64,000 nucleotides of DNA from Lachnospiraceae bacterium (GTDB taxonomy: Bacteria > Bacillota > Clostridia > Lachnospirales > Lachnospiraceae): positions 434,001 to 498,000 of the forward strand of contig CAJTEE010000002.1 in the NCBI GenBank assembly GCA_910575275.1, read 5' to 3'. A program made the translations under genes and the position numbers. Positions within the stretch are counted from its first letter, which is position 1. Every line of letters begins with the position of its first letter. Below the pieces are notes generated by a model. The model did no database searches, had not been told where the DNA came from, and saw nothing but the letters and a program-made list of their open reading frames with translations. This document shows, piece by piece, positions 51,781 to 61,594 of the stretch.

Positions 51781-51834
51781 GTTTTTTCTCCTTCCCGTAT
51801 CAAAACGGCAAAAATTGTCATTAGCTTTCCTTAA

Positions 51835-51864
51835 ATCATACCATATGGGAAATACATAAGTAAA
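51835..51864 (-). promoter_or_regulatory. purL promoter candidate
   Basis: Minus strand: TTTACT (51859-51864), 18-bp spacer, TATGAT (51835-51840), about 54 nt before the start codon. Confidence 0.5.
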
Positions 51865-52029
51865 ATTAATATACTTAATCTTATTTATTATATTTACTAA
51901 TAAATTTGGATACATTCCCGCTGCGTCATTCTTGTATGAAGATTTTGCAAAAATATCACAAAATATGTAAGGGAAAATCATGTACAGACTAACAGCGATT
52001 GGGCCTGTGGCAAAATAGAACAAAATGAA

Positions 52030-52058
52030 TTGAAAAAGAAACGGCGCAGGGATATAAT
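52030..52058 (+). promoter_or_regulatory. Promoter of the Fic gene
   Basis: TTGAAA, 17-bp spacer, TATAAT, 50 bp before ATG 52109. The interval 51865-52029 is AT-rich and shows nothing else. Confidence 0.6.
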
Positions 52059-52108
52059 AGATTTATAGGCTTTCAATGTATCCAAACATGTATGAGGAGT
52101 GATGATCT

Positions 52109-52848
52109 ATGAAAGAATCAGAGAGCAGGGAATTTTTAGCTTTTTTGTTAAAGAGATTTAAAATTGAAAGAGAAAAGTTTGATCGATCTGGTGTATACGC
52201 ATATACACAGCGTTTATTGGCTTATAATTCGAATAAGGTTGAGGGGAGTACGCTTACGGAGGAACAAACGGCTTCCCTGTTTGATCATGGGACTCTGCCA
52301 ACATCTGATGATTATTACAGGGCGAAAGATGTGGAGGAAATGAACGGCCATTTTCTCATGTTCAATAAAATGTTGGATACGTTAGACCAGGCATTGTCAC
52401 AAGAATTGATTAAGCAATTTCATTATGAATTGAAGTCGGGGGTATTTGAGACCGCGCCAATGGGTATGCGATTGGCGATTACAAACAGCGCCCCAATATG
52501 ATCAGTATGTATCATACCGTAAGACCGGAACATGTTGCTCAGGAAATGTGTGTGTTAATGGATTGGTATATCTCTCAGGAAATAACGGTTCCTGTGTTGG
52601 CCGAGTTTCATGTAAAATACGAGAGTATTCATCCTTTCCAGGACGGCAACGGCAGGACAGGCAGGCTGATTTTTTTTAGGGAATGCCTGAAGAATGAGAT
52701 TGTGCCTGTGGTGATTGAAGATGCAAACAAAAACGAATATCTGGCTGCCCTGAAAATGTATCGGGAAGAAAAGAGGCTTGATAAACTGATTGCGCTTTTT
52801 GAAAAAGAACAGCGGTTTTGCTTTGAGAATTGTAAATATTTTATTTAG
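52109..52848 (+). pseudogene. Fic-domain protein gene with a frameshift
   Basis: ATG 52109 gives KESESREFLAFLLKRFKIER and the N-terminal helix SNKVEGSTLTEEQTASLFDHG, then runs to a stop at 52499-52501. The natural continuation is in another frame: GYAIGDYKQRPNMISM, then HPFQDGNGRTGRLIFFRECL, which is the Fic active site HPFxxGNGRxxR. A single-base loss near 52460 explains the break. Fic proteins transfer AMP onto target hydroxyls; the [S/T]xxxE[G/N]-type inhibitory helix resembles the SNKVEGSTL part. The frameshift may be real or a sequencing error; the promoter and both halves look otherwise intact. Confidence 0.8.
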
Positions 52849-52888
52849 AATATTCAGTTTTAAAGAATATGAGGGGTAGCGCGCCATA

Positions 52889-53410
52889 CTACCCCTGTTT
52901 ATGAATCTCCGCTAACTTCAGCGCATCCATCGCCGTCTTCATCAGGCTTTTCACCTCGCTCTCCGGTACGCCCATGCGCCCGGAAAGCTCCGCAAGCGTT
53001 GCCTCCCGTCCAAGCTCTGCGGCCATCTGCGAGGAAAGCTCCTGCAGGGCGTTGACGCGGTTTAAGATTTCCCTGGCGGCCTCCGTTTCGGACTGCTGCT
53101 CATATATGACCTCCTCGAGGCGCACACGCACACGGCTTTCCAGAAGCTTTTCAAAGCTGCCCGAAAAGCCCTCATCAACAAGAAGCGTCAGCTCCACGCT
53201 GGCCTCCTGGATCAGATCTGCCATCGGGACTCCCCGGTTTAAATACTCCCGCACAAATCCAAGCGCCCGCTTTAGATTTCCCTCGATTAACCTCTCCCTT
53301 GCCGGCCGGCTCCCGGTCTGAAATTCCCGGAGCAGCCGGAGATTCTCCGCCTCCGTACACGGCTCGATCGCCGCAAGCTCATTCATATACAATGCATAAA
53401 TGTCATCCAT
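52889..53410 (-). CDS. Small sigma-70-like protein at the end of the R-M operon
   Basis: 173 residues. Region 2/3-like helices (LRLLREFQTGSRPARERLIEGNLKRALGFVREYLNRGVPMADLIQEASVELTLLVDEGF) match the sigma-70 core fold, followed by a region 3-like helix-turn-helix (AAELGREATLAELSGRMGVPESEVKSLMKTAMDALKL). The C-terminal region 4 is missing. It overlaps the res gene start-to-stop by 8 nt, so is translated from the same mRNA. It may be a transcription regulator of the operon or host-encoded sigma-like factor; the link with restriction genes is unusual. Confidence 0.75.
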   Translation of the reverse strand: MDDIYALYMNELAAIEPCTEAENLRLLREFQTGSRPARERLIEGNLKRALGFVREYLNRGVPMADLIQEASVELTLLVDEGFSGSFEKLLESRVRVRLEEVIYEQQSETEAAREILNRVNALQELSSQMAAELGREATLAELSGRMGVPESEVKSLMKTAMDALKLAEIHKQG

Positions 53411-56400
53411 TTGTCTCCTCCAAGATTCTCTCGATCATCCGTTCCACACACCCGTCGTTGTCCAGGCAGAACACGTGCCTGTCCTCCCGCTCGGGCCGTT
53501 CCATCCTCCACCATGCGCGCAGCTCTGCTGACCTCGTCCCCGACAGGATAAACGAGTTCAAAATGATTTGTTTATCGCCGGCGGTCGGCTGCAGCCTGGC
53601 TTCCAGCTCCTTGATCGTTTGATAAAACCGGATTTTCGGGTCCTCCGGCGCGATACGCAGAAGGCCTTTGGGGTCAATAAAGCTCACATACTGAACCGTG
53701 GGCGTATCGATCCACAGGACAAAGTCCGGATAGAAATTACCGGCCTCAAAAAATCCCATACCTGCCCTGCTCTTGTTGCGGAGCAAATACAGGCTCTTTC
53801 CCTCTAGCGCGGCCGGATGCGTGTCCATATACTCCTTCAGAAGATCCACAAACCCCTTCTCATCCCGATTTAGACTCACCGGAGACACCTGCAGATTCAG
53901 GCCCTCCGGCTTGACATGGATCAAAGGTGCATATAAATGGCTGCCAAAGTCAAAGGCCGTCAGCCTGCCTGAAAAAATACTTGTTTCGTAAGAGTCCAGT
54001 TTCCCGGCCGTTTCGATCCGGCTCCCGATCTCCCCGGCAAACTGCTCCAGAGCCTGGGCGCCGTCGTCTGCCTCGTGAGAAGGAAAGTAGGAGAACACAT
54101 ATTCGGACACAAAATTAGGATCCTCTTTTGTCAGCTCCCGGTATTCGAGCAGGGGCGCCTCCCATTTTTCGCGTTCATATTTGTAAAACCGATCCATATA
54201 GCCCTTTAACGCCATGATGCAAAAATCCGTGGCGGCTTCCAGCTTTTCCATGGAATCAATCTGTATGAAGGCCAGCGGAATGATAAGGGAATACCAGCCG
54301 TCCGTCTCGAGAATGGCCTTCAGGTTTTCCCTTATCAGGCTCACGTTGTAATAAAGCTTTTCGTTTTTATAGGCCTCCAACTCGTCAAAAATGCGCTCAA
54401 AGTTCAGATACGGAATGTACCGTTTCTCAAGCGTGTGCTCCTCCGTGACAGAGCGAAGCCCGAAGCCAAACTCCGATTCAATCGTCTGTACCCGTAAGCG
54501 GCAGTCCAGGACAACCCGGTTTTTCGTCAGATAACGCATAAACCCTTCATCCGGTATGGTAAGCAGAAGCCGTTTCGCCTGTCTTTTAAAGTTTGCGCCT
54601 GCTCGTACCTTTATGACGCGCAGCTTCCTCCCACGAACCTCGTCAAACCGGCTGCAAACGGGGAGTGTGACCGTACGGACGTTTTCATTGGCCGGCACAT
54701 CCTCCAGCTCCAGATATTGTTTAAACTCCTCCATGTACTGCGCCCGCACACCAAATATGGTCAGGGTCTCCAAAAGCCCGATCCATTTGGGGATCCGCAC
54801 GGTACTGTCATCGAGCCGGCTGCTTCTTTTCAGGCAGCCGTTATACCCCCTAAGACGCACGCCGCGGCCAAACAGCTGGATCGCCTGGGATCCTTCTCCC
54901 TTTGCAAAATTGATAAGGCCCATCGCAGACACCCGCCAGCTGTTCCAGCCCTCCGTAAACTTTCTGGATCCGATCAGGATCTGCACGTCGGAATCGGGCC
55001 GGTTGATCCTCTCAAATAAAGAATCAGTCAAAAATTCCTCCGTGGAGGCGACAATGCCTCTTTTGTCACAGTTCCGAATCAGGGCCGCAGAGTCGCCAAT
55101 GCTGATCACGCCGAAATACTTCCCATCCTCGCCGATACGCAGAGCAATCTCCCCGGGCACCTGACGGAGCTGCTCCACATGCAGGCGCGGCGTGCCCAAA
55201 GCCGGCCCACAGTAAAATACCACCCGCAAAAGATCCTGGTAGACCTCCTCGGCCTCTGCATGGCCGCCAAAGAGACTTTTGACAGCCTGGAAGCTCTGGG
55301 AAAACAACTCATAGCCGGCCCCGTCCACGAGCCCTGTATCTTCCTCCAGGACCGCCTGCACACGCCGTATAAAAGCGTCTCCGCGGCTGACAAACTGGTC
55401 GAGGAAATCGAGAACCGTCTCCACATCTGTCAGTTCCTCACCGCCTGGCCTGGCTGTAACGCGGTTTCCCACAAATACCAGAAGCGGTTTTTGAATCTGA
55501 AAAAGCGCATAGTCCCTCCGATATGTCTCGTACAGCTTAAGCTGCTGATAAAACGAGAGCAGGCAGCCAGTCAGATACAGAAGATTCTGTTCTTTATCTG
55601 CGCCATCCCGCAAATTGTAGATCCGGTATTCTTTTCCATATCCATCCCTGTAAAAGTACCGGTAGGAATAGTCCATGAGGATCGAACGGCAGTATTCATC
55701 CGCCAGCTTCCTCTCCTTTGCCTTAGAAGGATTCAGGGTACAAAGTGCCTGCTTAAAGGTGGCAGAATATTCAAAGGCAAAGCCGCCGTCGCACGACAGC
55801 CGGCTCCTGTACTCATACCAGACATCCCCAACAAGTCCCCTGTGCGCCTCATCCACGAGGACAAGATTGTTCTGTTCAAAGCTGTCGATCGAGATGGTCT
55901 TTACCTTCCCCTCCTCCTTTAACTTGTTCATGTCAAGAATGACGACCTGCTCCCGATGAAGAAGCCAGCTTTTGTTTTTGTCAAAAACGGCCGCGGGAAT
56001 GGAGGAAAGCGCAAGTTCTTCCAAATGCTGCCTGCTCATACTCTCATTCGGCGCCAGGACGAGGATGCGGTTGATCTTTAGATGGCTGTCCCTCCTCTGC
56101 GCCTTTTTGATGTAGTGAAGGAACTGCAGGATATGCACATGCATGAGCAGCGTCTTTCCGCTCCCGGTCGCGCACATGAACGCGAGCTTATTCATATCCT
56201 TTTCTGTAAAAGGCGAAAGCTCCATCTGCCCCTGCGCCTGTTCCCGGATCCGGTCCAGGAATGCATTCAGATCATCCAAAAACGCCGCCCGGTCCGTGAA
56301 ATACCGGTCCAGATACAGTTCGGTAAACAAAAGCGCCACGTACTGGAAATACTTCAGAACAAGACCGCCCTCACGCTTTTCCCCGATGCGCCTCACATGA

Positions 56401-56657
56401 CGGCAGATATTCTCGTCATACTGCCGCAGCCGGTCGGCGCTTATCTTCACGCTGTTTGGGCCGGCAGCACAAAGACGCTTCAGATAGCCGTAAAAATATG
56501 TGTTTTGATTTTCATCACAGCCTTCAAATTCGGCCTGATTTAGTTTCCCGGCAAGCTCGGCAAGCGTCTTTTTCCCAAACAGGTCAAGGAAATATCGGAA
56601 CAGGACAAGCCGCTCTCCGAAAGCAGGGGCTTGGGCCTGTGTTTTTCTTTTTATCAT
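53403..56657 (-). CDS. Type III restriction endonuclease subunit Res
   Basis: 1084 residues. Helicase motor: Walker A AFMCATGSGKTLLMHVHIL near residue 165, DEAH box LVLVDEAHRGLVGD, SF2 motif VI region SQAIQLFGRGVRLRGYN. The C-terminal nuclease site is a PD-(D/E)XK type: NFYPDFVLWIDTPTVQYVSFIDPKGLL. It forms a complex with the Mod product encoded just upstream (4-nt ATGA overlap) and cuts DNA after ATP-driven communication between sites. Size is normal for Res. Confidence 0.88.
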   Translation of the reverse strand: MIKRKTQAQAPAFGERLVLFRYFLDLFGKKTLAELAGKLNQAEFEGCDENQNTYFYGYLKRLCAAGPNSVKISADRLRQYDENICRHVRRIGEKREGGLVLKYFQYVALLFTELYLDRYFTDRAAFLDDLNAFLDRIREQAQGQMELSPFTEKDMNKLAFMCATGSGKTLLMHVHILQFLHYIKKAQRRDSHLKINRILVLAPNESMSRQHLEELALSSIPAAVFDKNKSWLLHREQVVILDMNKLKEEGKVKTISIDSFEQNNLVLVDEAHRGLVGDVWYEYRSRLSCDGGFAFEYSATFKQALCTLNPSKAKERKLADEYCRSILMDYSYRYFYRDGYGKEYRIYNLRDGADKEQNLLYLTGCLLSFYQQLKLYETYRRDYALFQIQKPLLVFVGNRVTARPGGEELTDVETVLDFLDQFVSRGDAFIRRVQAVLEEDTGLVDGAGYELFSQSFQAVKSLFGGHAEAEEVYQDLLRVVFYCGPALGTPRLHVEQLRQVPGEIALRIGEDGKYFGVISIGDSAALIRNCDKRGIVASTEEFLTDSLFERINRPDSDVQILIGSRKFTEGWNSWRVSAMGLINFAKGEGSQAIQLFGRGVRLRGYNGCLKRSSRLDDSTVRIPKWIGLLETLTIFGVRAQYMEEFKQYLELEDVPANENVRTVTLPVCSRFDEVRGRKLRVIKVRAGANFKRQAKRLLLTIPDEGFMRYLTKNRVVLDCRLRVQTIESEFGFGLRSVTEEHTLEKRYIPYLNFERIFDELEAYKNEKLYYNVSLIRENLKAILETDGWYSLIIPLAFIQIDSMEKLEAATDFCIMALKGYMDRFYKYEREKWEAPLLEYRELTKEDPNFVSEYVFSYFPSHEADDGAQALEQFAGEIGSRIETAGKLDSYETSIFSGRLTAFDFGSHLYAPLIHVKPEGLNLQVSPVSLNRDEKGFVDLLKEYMDTHPAALEGKSLYLLRNKSRAGMGFFEAGNFYPDFVLWIDTPTVQYVSFIDPKGLLRIAPEDPKIRFYQTIKELEARLQPTAGDKQIILNSFILSGTRSAELRAWWRMERPEREDRHVFCLDNDGCVERMIERILEETNG

Positions 56658-59600
56658 ACATCTCCCTCGTCCTCAAACATCCGCCTCTTAAAGACTGTCT
56701 CCGTCATATTGACCTTCCAGCCCTCGTCCTCCGTGCGCAGATTTTCAAGATTGTTGTCACCGTTGACAAAAATGATGTCAAATCCATGTCCGGATGAGCC
56801 GCTTGTGCAGACATGAAAATAGGCATCCAACGCCGCATTGCTTTTAAGCAGGTCATCCGTAACTGTCCGCCAGATGACAAGCGCTCTCTGTCCATCCGGA
56901 AGCGTGCCTTCCACCCGTTTAAAGCCAAACTCCCCGTCCCCGTCCTCGAAAAGCCGTACCGCGCCCTCATAGACGCCCGCGGAGTCCTCCTCCGCCCGGA
57001 AATACGTGACGGCGCTCTGGCGGATGACGGACAGGCCGATCAGGTAGTTGAAGGTCTCTGCCAGATCGACCACCGTATCCCTGGTTTCATTGTGCTCATT
57101 TATTTTCATCCGGTAGTCAAAGGGCTGTTTAAACCGTTCGAGCTTCAAAAGACTGCCCTCCGTCTCCGTATCCAGCATGTAATGGATCAGATAATCATCC
57201 CCCAAAAGCCCCAAAAGCGGCAGAGCTTCTTCGGAACGTTCTATATTGGAAAGAGCATCCTCATAGCTTTCGAGACTCATATATTTGATCCTCTGTGACA
57301 CGCCCGTGCTGCGGCTTAGCGGCCTGCCGTTTTTCCATTCGGCCGCATAGACCGCCTTTTTTAACCTCGGTATGGTCACCTCATCAAAATAATTGCCCAT
57401 TTCGACCAGGATATACCTGCGCCGCCGCCCGTCGGAACGGTTTAAATTGATCGCCGCATGGCCAGTCGTGCCGGATCCGGCAAAAAAGTCCAGAATGGCA
57501 GTTCCCCCGTTTGCCGAAATCAGTGTCTCGTACATGGACACCGGATGCGCATAAGGGAAATCCAAGCCCAGGCGGTCCAGATCAGCCTTCCCGCTTTTCC
57601 CTTCGGACAGTACGGACGGGATCTGCCGTTGTCCGGTTTTTGACAGAATCACCTTTTTTTGAGGCTGTGTTTTTTCATCCCGTCCAAACAGGATCGTTCC
57701 GTCACGAAGCATGTCCTGCATGGTCTCCGGCTTCCTGGACCATCCGTTTGAAGGCACCGGACATGCCTTTCCTGTAAGCGAATGGATCAGCGGGATATAA
57801 TACTTGGGATCCGTCCTTTTCTCGGGAGCGCCCATGGCGACCTGACGGTACACGTTCCCCTCATCGTCGATAAAATGATACGCCCTGTCCCCTCCGGATA
57901 AGGACGCATCTTTACTTAGCGTCGACGCAAACGCACTCCGGGCGTCTGCGTTAATGCCTCCGTTCTCCGCAATCGCCTCTCTTGCATAGGCAAATATTTT
58001 TTCAATGTTGTCATTCTTTGCATAGATGGAAGCGTCCTGATTCGACCGGAAGATCACATACTCGTGCTGCGTGGCGACCCCCTTGCGCCCAAGCATGGGA
58101 TTTAACTTGTTCCAGACGATCGTACCCGCATCCTGGCGGGGCAGCATGTCAAAAATGCCGTGCAACAGCTCATATTCGTTTTCGTCAATGTGGCACTGGA
58201 AGGCACCCTCATCATGTTCCAGCAGCCGGTCGGCCAGCGTAATCCGGTCAAACATCATCGACGCCCAGCTTGAATGGCGGTAATTATTCTTATAGAGGAA
58301 ACCGCTCGTATCCGTATTGTACGGCGGGTCAATGTGGATCGTATCAATGCAGCCGGTGTACCGCTTCTGCAAAAGATTCAGCGCCTGAAAATTATCCGCA
58401 TGGATCAGCAGGCCATCCGTGCCGGCCTCCAGATCATCCACGCAGGCAATCACTCGTTCCTTAAAATCGGTGGAAAAATGTTTTGTATCGACGATCAGAT
58501 TCTGGTTTTGACGCAAAAAGTCCATGGTCGGCGGATTCGTCCAGCCGGCTGCCGAATCAGACGCTCCCGTCTCGTCAATGGCGTACAGGCGGATCCATTC
58601 ATCCGTCTGCACCTGATTTGCGGCGATTTCCGGCCAGAAAGACTCGTCGATCTGATCCAGCGTAAGGCACCAGTCCGTGCGCACGACAAATTTCTTTTTA
58701 AGCCAGAGCTTTTTCTGAAATTCCTCGATCTGTGCCAAAAAGTCGATCACCATATGCCCCACGCGCCGGATGGCCTTTACCTTGGCGAGATACGTTTCCG
58801 CACGCTGTTCATCCGTGGTATCCAGATCATCCAGATGGACGACCTCACTTTTGATATAAAAATTGAGCTCGCGGTACAAAAAGCCCTTTAGATCCTTGTG
58901 GATAAAATAGTCAAACGTATTCTTTGCGGCATAGCTCTTTAAATGCTTCTGCAAAAGCGACAGCTTCTTTTTGGGATCTGCGGATACCTCCGCGAGCAGG
59001 ACTGGAATCAGCTCCTTTTGCTCCTTTACAATCCAATCGCAGATAGCCGTATACGTTTCTTCTTCATATTTTTTCTTTTTCTCGGCCGGAATGTCATATA
59101 CGAAGCGGATGGTGAGCTCGCGCGTCTTCTCATCCCATTCAAATGTCTTAAGGCCGGGAGCCGCTTCTGTCTCCGGATAGAGCATAAAAACGCGCCGGCC
59201 ATCGTCGGCTTCCTTGTTGTTATCCTGCTCCGTGGTCGCGTCTGTCAGGCGGAAATGTACCGTGCAACCGTCTCCATATGCGTCCTTTGCATGGAATGTA
59301 TAATCCTTAAAATTTTCGCTGGTCTTCACATAATACTGGTCCTGATTCGCCCAGTACAGCTTGATCTCCTCCCCTTCATAGGGAATCGCGTATACGCCTT
59401 CCTTATAGCGGCGTTTGGAGATAAAATCCCCCTCCTCATAATACCGGTTAAAAAAGCTGTAAAGAGCGGAATATACATCCGCCTCAAGGGCAGACAGATC
59501 GACCCCCGCTGCAAGCGTGGATTTCAGGGAAGTATATTCCTCTGCCATACGGCTGTTTGGGACGGCAACGCCCACCGCCTCACACTGCGCCTCGATTTCG

Positions 59601-59806
59601 GCTATCCGCTTTTCAACCACCCCTGTATTGGCAGCAAAGGGGGCCAACGCCTCCCGCACCTTCTCCTGCAGGCCCTCTGTCAAAAAGTGTTCGATCTCCG
59701 CCTTCCGTATATTTAAAATGCGGTAAATGCCAAAATCCAGATCCGACTTATCCAACTCGAATATGCCGCGTAAAAGCCCCGTAAACCGTTCCAGTCGTTC
59801 GTTCAT
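56654..59806 (-). CDS. Type III DNA methyltransferase subunit Mod
   Basis: About 1050 residues from ATG 59806 (GGGAGG upstream). It is an amino-methyltransferase with catalytic motif DPPY in CIDTIHIDPPYNTDTSGFLYKN and AdoMet motif FxGxG in TAILDFFAGSGTTGHAAINLNR, in the order of beta-class N6-adenine enzymes. A long N-terminal part (1-430, rich in coiled-coil-like helices such as EYTSLKSTLAAGVDLSALEADV) makes it larger than the classical ~650-residue Mod. The C-terminal region probably recognises DNA. The recognition site cannot be read from the sequence. Confidence 0.88.
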   Translation of the reverse strand: MNERLERFTGLLRGIFELDKSDLDFGIYRILNIRKAEIEHFLTEGLQEKVREALAPFAANTGVVEKRIAEIEAQCEAVGVAVPNSRMAEEYTSLKSTLAAGVDLSALEADVYSALYSFFNRYYEEGDFISKRRYKEGVYAIPYEGEEIKLYWANQDQYYVKTSENFKDYTFHAKDAYGDGCTVHFRLTDATTEQDNNKEADDGRRVFMLYPETEAAPGLKTFEWDEKTRELTIRFVYDIPAEKKKKYEEETYTAICDWIVKEQKELIPVLLAEVSADPKKKLSLLQKHLKSYAAKNTFDYFIHKDLKGFLYRELNFYIKSEVVHLDDLDTTDEQRAETYLAKVKAIRRVGHMVIDFLAQIEEFQKKLWLKKKFVVRTDWCLTLDQIDESFWPEIAANQVQTDEWIRLYAIDETGASDSAAGWTNPPTMDFLRQNQNLIVDTKHFSTDFKERVIACVDDLEAGTDGLLIHADNFQALNLLQKRYTGCIDTIHIDPPYNTDTSGFLYKNNYRHSSWASMMFDRITLADRLLEHDEGAFQCHIDENEYELLHGIFDMLPRQDAGTIVWNKLNPMLGRKGVATQHEYVIFRSNQDASIYAKNDNIEKIFAYAREAIAENGGINADARSAFASTLSKDASLSGGDRAYHFIDDEGNVYRQVAMGAPEKRTDPKYYIPLIHSLTGKACPVPSNGWSRKPETMQDMLRDGTILFGRDEKTQPQKKVILSKTGQRQIPSVLSEGKSGKADLDRLGLDFPYAHPVSMYETLISANGGTAILDFFAGSGTTGHAAINLNRSDGRRRRYILVEMGNYFDEVTIPRLKKAVYAAEWKNGRPLSRSTGVSQRIKYMSLESYEDALSNIERSEEALPLLGLLGDDYLIHYMLDTETEGSLLKLERFKQPFDYRMKINEHNETRDTVVDLAETFNYLIGLSVIRQSAVTYFRAEEDSAGVYEGAVRLFEDGDGEFGFKRVEGTLPDGQRALVIWRTVTDDLLKSNAALDAYFHVCTSGSSGHGFDIIFVNGDNNLENLRTEDEGWKVNMTETVFKRRMFEDEGDV

Positions 59807-59926
59807 TGCATACCTCCCGTCTTTGACAGATCTATTATACACAGTCCTTCGACAAATTACAATACGCCAAAAAAACGGCCTTCCCGGTCCATGTTACATC
59901 CCGAATATCCATTCCGGATCGCTCCT

Positions 59927-59995
59927 AATTCACAGCTCCCCTGTGAACGTAACCGTATATGCCCATTTGTAACCACCTTCGGCGATGGGGCATAC
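59927..59995 (-). repeat. Dispersed repeat R3, copy c
   Basis: TCACAGCTCCCCTGTGAACG, ATATGCCCATTTG and CACCTTCGGCGATGG: inverted relative of 47629-47706. It lies between the mod promoter region and padR. Confidence 0.5.
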
Positions 59996-60068
59996 TGCCC
60001 CAAACTCCCATGCAGCAGGCGGCAGCGCTTCTCTGAATCCGGCTGACACCCCTGCGTCAGCTTTCCGT

Positions 60069-60383
60069 TCAACCAATCTGCATGACCTCCTCCACCACGC
60101 GCTTCAGATGCTCCCAATCCGCCTTAAGCCGTGAAAGCCGCTTCCTGCCCTGCTCTGTGATCCTGTAATATTTCCGGGCCGGCCCTCTGGACCCGCGGCC
60201 TTCAAAGATTTCCGCATCCCCCTCCTGGTAAAGCCGCCGTAGGATCGCATAAAACGTACTCTCCGTCACTTCCGGGAAAAAACTGTGCATCGTCCGAATC
60301 ATATCGTACCCATACGGGCTTTCTTTCTCAAGATCATGTAAGATACACATCTCCAGTATCCCCTTTTTAAGCTGTGCATCCAC
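60069..60383 (-). CDS. PadR-family transcriptional regulator
   Basis: 104 residues: MDAQLKKGILEMCILHDLEK, SPYGYDMIRTMHSFFPEVTESTFYAILRRLYQEG and RGPARKYYRITEQGRKRLSRL form the PadR winged helix and its dimer helix. It overlaps the upstream membrane-protein gene by 17 nt. In such pairs the regulator usually represses its own operon; a candidate palindromic operator is upstream of the first gene (61266-61336). Confidence 0.9.
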   Translation of the reverse strand: MDAQLKKGILEMCILHDLEKESPYGYDMIRTMHSFFPEVTESTFYAILRRLYQEGDAEIFEGRGSRGPARKYYRITEQGRKRLSRLKADWEHLKRVVEEVMQIG

Positions 60384-61221
60384 GGCTCTGTGTTCTCCTT
60401 CCCGCTCTTAAAAAAGCCCAGATTCCAAGCGAAACTCCGGCCCCAATCCCATAATAAAGCACCGGGAACCAAAACACCTGGTTCCATTCCCCCAACGCGC
60501 TGATATCCAAAGAACGCAGGTAGCTGCGCACCTCCATCAAAAACAGCAAAGCACCCACGGCATGAACCGCTCCTGCCAGATACAGCACCGACGCGGTCAC
60601 GGCCTGCTTTGCCATCCACACAGCCAGTCCAAGCGCCAGCATTCCGCACACGATCAGCTCTCTGTCAAGCAGCTTCCCCACATGGAATCTGCCGACATAC
60701 GGAGGAATGGTTTCGATGTATTTCAATAAATATTGTATTTGAGCCTCTGTCATGGCCACCAGAACAAACATCAAGCCACCGGCTGCCGCAGCCCACCGTT
60801 TTCCGGCCTCCTTGTGGGGAAACTCCCCTTCTACCTTTATCTGCTCTCTGCCATGTAAAAATCCCAGGCACGCAAGCGGAAGCAGTATCTGCGCCGCAAA
60901 AATTCCGCCCTGCATCGACGCAGCGCAGGCAAACGCAGCCGCCGCCAAGGCACCCCACAGAACGGCCTGTTTCCCAAAATATCGGACTGCTCCCGAATTT
61001 TCCTCCAAAAGTGTCCGTAAGACCTGCTCTGGTGTCCCCCAGCGCCGGATAAACGTCTCTGCCGACTGCCCCTCCTCCAGCAGAACGTATCCTTCATAAT
61101 CCGTCAGGATCTCCCATGTCTGTCCGGCCGGGAAAAATAAGAGCAGAAGCTTCCCCAGCCGCCGCAGATACTTATTTTTTATCCAGCCGGCCTCTCCTGT
61201 TTTCTGCTTTTGGGTCTTCAT
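60367..61221 (-). CDS. Membrane protein paired with the PadR regulator
   Basis: About 284 residues from ATG 61221 (AAGGAGG upstream). The soluble N-terminus (NKYLRRLGKLLLLFFPAGQTWEILTDYEGYVLLEEGQ) resembles the alpha-helical DUF1700-type partner of PadR, followed by at least six membrane segments (AVLWGALAAAAFACAASM; FAAQILLPLACLGFL; VFWFPVLYYGIGAGVSLGIWAFL). Here it precedes padR in the operon, the reverse of the more common order. Function unknown, perhaps a membrane-stress response component. Confidence 0.75.
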   Translation of the reverse strand: MKTQKQKTGEAGWIKNKYLRRLGKLLLLFFPAGQTWEILTDYEGYVLLEEGQSAETFIRRWGTPEQVLRTLLEENSGAVRYFGKQAVLWGALAAAAFACAASMQGGIFAAQILLPLACLGFLHGREQIKVEGEFPHKEAGKRWAAAAGGLMFVLVAMTEAQIQYLLKYIETIPPYVGRFHVGKLLDRELIVCGMLALGLAVWMAKQAVTASVLYLAGAVHAVGALLFLMEVRSYLRSLDISALGEWNQVFWFPVLYYGIGAGVSLGIWAFLRAGRRTQSRGCTA

Positions 61222-61265
61222 AAAATGCCTCCTTATTAAAGCATGCAATTGGATTTGTTTTTTAT

Positions 61266-61336
61266 CTACTGTTTTTTATTTACTGTTTATTAAATAGTAG
61301 TTGGGTATATTATATCAAAATTGTGGTGTTTGTCAA
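61266..61336 (-). promoter_or_regulatory. PadR-operon promoter with candidate operator
   Basis: Minus strand: TTGACA (61331-61336), 16-bp spacer, TATAAT (61309-61314). Just downstream lies TACTGTTTATTAAATAGTA (61281-61299) with TTACTGTTT and TCTACTGTTT relatives, likely PadR sites. Confidence 0.65.
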
Positions 61337-61507
61337 CTTCCTGTTTTGTATCGTGGATAGATGTGGCTAGGGGTCCGCGTAGGCGGGCAGGGACGGCCGG
61401 GGGCGGCGGACAGGCTGCGACGCTTTCAACAGTTAAGATAGGCCTGTACAGGGTCTTCTATACTCCGTTTTGGTCGTTGCCAGCCAAGTGCCACCGGCGT
61501 TTAGAAC

Positions 61508-61536
61508 TGCGAAGCAATTTTCAAACACACTCTAGC
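61508..61536 (+). repeat. Right-end fragment of repeat R1
   Basis: GAAGCAATTTTCAAACACACTCT matches the right end of R1 (GCAATTTTCAGACACGCTCT) with a few changes; the left half is absent. Confidence 0.5.
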
Positions 61537-61545
61537 ACACTACTA

Positions 61546-61574
61546 TTGGAAAATTCTTTGTCTTATGGTATAAT
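61546..61574 (+). promoter_or_regulatory. Promoter of the LysR leader transcript
   Basis: TTGGAA, 17-bp spacer, TATAAT (61569-61574) in the context TGGTATAATCTCG that is shared with the kinase operon promoter. Confidence 0.6.
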
Positions 61575-61594
61575 CTCGAAAGAGATGATACCCG

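Noticed and set aside
51781-52108. Purine riboswitch upstream of purL
   Set aside because: No purine-aptamer core was found in the short leader; only promoter-like elements.
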